Positions 60,601 to 64,000 of a DNA stretch of 64,000 nt are shown here, one piece after another. The stretch is taken from NCBI RefSeq assembly GCF_030848805.1, contig NC_092362.1, positions 7,068,001 through 7,132,000 of the forward strand, given 5' to 3'. Source of the stretch: Temnothorax longispinosus (taxonomy: Eukaryota > Arthropoda > Insecta > Hymenoptera > Formicidae). The position numbers and the translations under genes were made by a program. The notes below the pieces were generated by a model that saw only the letters and a program-made list of their open reading frames with translations, was not told the DNA's origin and ran no database searches. The stretch's first letter is position 1, and every line of letters starts with the position of its first letter.

Positions 60601-61323
60601 CTTGTAGTTTTAACATCGCGAAACGCGAGACGCGATTACGATGTCGTAGGTGTACCTTTTAGATTCCAGGTCATTACGCGGTCCCCACGTGCATGAGTAT
60701 GCGACGGGATAATTGGGTTTGCGTCGGGGACAGCGATGCGAAGTTGCACATGCTAGATCCAAAGAACGATTTCGAGCTAGTGAAATCTTATTCCACTGAG
60801 CATACGGACGTAATAGCGCGGGTGCGTCTGACGCACGGATGCCTGATAACGTTTTCCCGGGACGACACCGTCAGAATTTCGTTTCCTACGGACCCGCCAA
60901 AGCTCATCACTACTTTAAAGAGTGGACGTTTTTACAGCGTGAGTATTACACGCATAAGATATTTGTCTAAAATATCATATCTTTGACTTCGAAGAAAAAA
61001 TTTGTGAAATATCTATAATACAATATAAAATGAGAAATACAGTTGAATGCAAGACGTTCAGCAGTTCGAACGTTGACATTTAAATTATTACTTACATTTA
61101 ATAAATTATGAAATCAGGTTTTATCTTTGTTTTTCGAATGTTGGTGAAAGCCTTCTTAAGATTGACGACATTCTTACAAGTTTTATTTTGCAATATCGAA
61201 CACGAGCTTTGTTAGATATTGTAATTTCGTGTTTTTATGTTGCAGATGGACTACCTGAATGGCACTCTCGTGACATCAGGCGTAAATATCGACGTATGGC
61301 GCCCGAGAAATCGACGTGTTTAA
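57658..61323 (+). pseudogene. FBXW9: FBXW9-like F-box/WD40 gene, copy W1 (5'-truncated, frameshifted)
   Basis: Exons 57658-57794, 57884-58111, 60340-60590, 60663-60938 and 61246-61323 match FBXW9 in order. They carry NFWKLSCVAIEKQAALW (FBXW9 DFDWxxACIxLEE region), a WD blade (DKTIYSCN...VRTWMLTNT), ALFAAGSFYGTVDVFDSRSS, WVCVGDSDAKLHMLDP, VRISFPTDPPKLI and the end NIDVWRPRNRRV-stop. At about 60531 one base is missing (GCGAGACAAGACG for an expected GAGGACAAGACG), which breaks the frame before VSVWDQRAGRTMKSIP. The F-box exons present in W2 are not found upstream. A repeat fills the large intron (58370-60200). By family it would be an SCF substrate adaptor, but this copy is probably dead unless the indel is an assembly error. 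Confidence 0.72.
58370..60200. repeat. Repeat-derived DNA in the W1 intron
   Basis: AACCCCGCATTTGTTGAATT (58372) and AATTCAACAAGTGTGGGACT (about 60171) form loose inverted ends. Between them GTGCTA/GTGCC-rich text (58430-58700) resembles 25840-26540. The ends are imprecise, and no target duplication or transposase could be read. Confidence 0.4.
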
Positions 61324-62352
61324 CGAGCCATCAACGAACACAAAATTTCTATACGTTTTCTATAGTTATTCTATATAGCAATATTGCTTTGATATGTAAT
61401 ATGTGTTCTTATTCTTTCTCAAAATACTGCTTTGATGCGTCTCTCTAATACGCAATGTGATAGATATCGTTTCGCGAAAGTAGAAGTAGATATATCGTTT
61501 TGTTGGAGAAATACGTTTCTGTAATTAACAGCTTCACTAACATCGCTTACCTACGATTATAAGCTGAGTGATAATTAATCATAGCTATAAATGTAAACTA
61601 AGCTTATAATTACAGCATATTCATGTTGGGATCTTTTATGTTTCAAAGAATGAGAAAAAATATAAGAGAAAATTACCGTACTATATAGTTAAGTTCCATA
61701 AGCATTTAAATACATTTTATATATTGCATTAGCGTATAACGCGTATCGTATCATTGTTTTGTTGTTCTGTAAGTTTTTCTGACAAGGTGTTATGTTTTAA
61801 TATAACGCATTTCCTCATATGATACTGTGTGCGTGCACACTTGACGGCGATGTTTAAATATAATTTTCGTGTACTAGACGCATATTTATAACATTTATAA
61901 ACAAAATACAAATTGTTTATTCGAGTAACAGATAACTTTCCTTATCTCTTTTTCGTTCGTCGAGATTCGCCTCTCTCGCATCTCGAATCATGTAGGTCCC
62001 ATGAACGTGGAATTTGAATTCTTTAGGACGTCACGTGTCGTATGTATCGCATTATGTTCCCATTGTCGAAATTCTAAATGTCGCAACTCGATGGACTCTA
62101 TTAATTAAGATTATTAAATGAACAAGTAAATTTAATCATTTAATTTCTCAACATGAGAGAATCGAAAAGATCAGTTGAGATAAGTACACTACTTTTCGCC
62201 GCACCTTGTATAGGTGCAGGTGTTGCTCATGTGCGGTGCACGTAGATGTATGATGCACCGGATTCATGGTGGTTCTTCCATGTTTACACTTGAATCACCG
62301 GGTCAGTCGCGAGCAGATCGAATGAAAACACTCAAATTCGGTGCGAGAAAGA
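61324..62352. other. W1-W2 intergenic region
   Basis: No coding exon was seen apart from the W1 3' UTR and the presumed promoter of W2 (about 62200-62350). Confidence 0.5.
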
Positions 62353-63980
62353 ATGGATGACGAAAATGTAAGCTGCGCCCACGACAGCGAGGAATGTGCA
62401 CAAAAGTCACTGCTGCGTCTCCCGGTGGAGGTTTGTGTATAAGAAAGAGAAAAATGTTTTCTCGTATTTCATGTGCGCGAAATTTTTTTTCTTAATCGTA
62501 GCTATTATTTTGTGAGTGTCACTACTGTGAACGTGTTCGATCGTGTTTCGCCTAGAAAAATTTTTGAAGATTGGTAACGCAGTTACAGTTAGTCGCCTTT
62601 ATTTCGTTTTTAATTTATCGGACCGATTTTGTGATATATTGTCGTTTAGAATTACATTGGCCGATGCTATCTGGAAAAGAAATGTGAGCCAATTTTAAGA
62701 AGAAGAAGAATCTGTTATTTCGTCCGTCAGGACACGCATTATGGAACTCTTCAGAACGGATTCCGATCAAAATTATTCCATTTTCTTTAATAATAGAAAT
62801 CTAGGAAAGAACAAAGCAATTCCGATCTGAATCCATTCTAAAATAGTTCCACAGTAAGTGTGCAGTCAGAAATCGATAGAGCAGAGCGACGGTCAACATA
62901 TCTCTTTCGTTCGTCACCATTCTCCAGTTTTTTTGGAACATTTATTTGGGTTGTACGTTTAATTATTTTATTGTGCTGCATTTCAGATATTTCTTCATAT
63001 ATGTTCCTTCCTAGATGCGTCGACACTAGTACACGCTTTGAACTTAGTGTGCAAACAATTCTACCAGGTTTTAAAGGATGCAGATCAGCCACTGTGGAAA
63101 GCGCGAATTAACCACGTTAAGATTACCCACTCGCTTTTGCGTCTCGGTTAGATCAAATTGATAGCCTTACAGCTTGCACGATCAATTATTTATATGAATA
63201 AATAAAACACTCTGTAGGCCATTTTACACCAGTGCTGTTCAAACTTGCGCAAGTATACGTAGGTCGTTACTTGTATCGCGTTAAATTTTATATAGTATTT
63301 CATTTCTTAAAAAAAAATAAGCGTGTTTTCTACAAAATATTATATATTTCTTATTTATAGTAAATCGCATAGAGCAAGCTTGAGCAGCACCATTTATTGC
63401 AATAATTGTATATGCATAAAATAAAAACGTGAATAGAACTAACTGTATCAAGAACATCTTTGTATAATAGTTTATTTGTACTTAAATAATTGTATATACG
63501 TGCATTTTTTTTGTACTCAATATTAGTACGAATAAGCAGCTTCCATCATATTTCTTAGATATATGAAGTCACGTGTCATTACAGCGAGACCCGACAAACT
63601 GTTTTGGAAGTTGTCATGCATTGCGATCGAGAAACAAACCGCGCTATGGAAATAGCAGGATTCTATGGAGAAATTGATAAATGTAGGCATTGCGGGCGGA
63701 AATTACCTCATCGGTAAAGTGTTACTGATACATGTAGGTAGTAGGTATATTATACCATGTGTCTCTGGCCATCTCTCCTTGTGAAAAACGATATGATGAT
63801 TCTCGTTTTCAGAATGGAACCACCTGTATAGCTAGAGCAGGTCGACTCCGCGCATGACGAATTGATCACGGATCTGACAGCGATAGACAACACGATCTAC
63901 AGTTGCAGTTTTGATCCGAGTATTAAGTCGTGGATGCTCACCAACACCGGTCTCGTCCATCAGAGAACCTACGATATGTA
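62353..63980 (+). pseudogene. FBXW9: FBXW9-like F-box/WD40 gene, copy W2 (5' part, nonsense mutation; runs off the window)
   Basis: Exon 1 (62353-62430) encodes MDDENVSCAHDS and ends LLRLPVE. Exon 2 (62987-63146) continues the F-box (IFLHICSFLDASTLVHALNL ... LWKARINH). Exon 3 starts at 63585 (RPDKLFWKLSCIAIEKQ). Splice phases agree, so a complete F-box can be read. In exon 3 the codon after ALWK is TAG where W1 has CAG. The next exon (about 63814 on) also diverges with an in-frame stop before the better-preserved blade DNTIYSCSFDPSIKSWMLTN and a donor at about 63978. The 5' flank of exon 3 (63210-63580) is a duplicate of 57290-57655. The end of the gene is right of the window. Confidence 0.7.
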
Positions 63981-64000
63981 AGCGATAGCAACACTGTTCT

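Noticed and set aside
1..64000. CRISPR array, bacterial operons or prophage
   Set aside because: Tandem repeats here are satellites, EGF exons or transposon arms; genes are intron-containing insect families.

Overview
The window is eukaryotic, AT-rich DNA with short introns, many terminal-inverted-repeat (TIR) transposons and no bacterial-style operons. Three insect gene families, plus piggyBac-like and mariner-like elements (one with an arthropod DUF4817-type helix-turn-helix remnant), point to an insect, most likely a hymenopteran and perhaps an ant. That taxonomic call is inference. Coordinates of spliced genes were built by hand from splice signals, reading phase and comparison of the paralogous copies inside the window.

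Layout. (1) 290-1883: the 3' end of a Draper/MEGF10-type engulfment receptor (copy D0) with transmembrane segment, NPxY motif and ITAM. (2) 1884-10670: flank, a decayed membrane-protein scrap, a 2.5-kb foldback transposon and a roughly 200-bp satellite. (3) 10670-13610, minus strand: FBXL4-like gene F1. (4) 13700-17700: nested MITEs, a fragment of 28S rRNA 3' end, satellite and a GC-rich island. (5) 17705-38086: a direct segmental duplication holding two further intact Draper-like genes, D1 (739 codons before stop) and D2 (1214), each with its own nearly identical upstream region. (6) 38090-42140: satellite and GC-rich islands. (7) 44095-46961, minus: FBXL4-like F2; 53499-55626, minus: FBXL4 pseudogene F3; between and around them lie a TA-flanked element carrying a possible captured first exon, a DUF4817 mariner-like derivative, a TTAA-flanked piggyBac-like element and an 881-bp palindromic element. 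(8) 57658-61323 and 62353-63980: two damaged FBXW9-like F-box/WD40 genes.

The main biological signal is the Draper array. D0 keeps both motifs that in Drosophila Draper recruit the engulfment machinery (NPxY for the adaptor Ced-6, ITAM for the kinase Shark). D1 and D2 keep the signal peptide, EMI domain, EGF-like repeats and transmembrane segment, but have lost the NPxY exon and the second half of the ITAM. They also differ strongly in EGF number (about 12 versus about 23) through exon loss and a 0.9-kb internal tandem duplication. They look like membrane-anchored ligand-binding receptors without canonical signalling, that is, candidate decoys or modulators of the full-length receptor.

Draper and FBXL4 copies are arranged convergently (D0 with F1, D2 with F2), suggesting that a Draper-FBXL4 block was duplicated. 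Many transposons sit in only one paralogous copy, so the other copy shows the empty site and lets insertion boundaries be read to the base.
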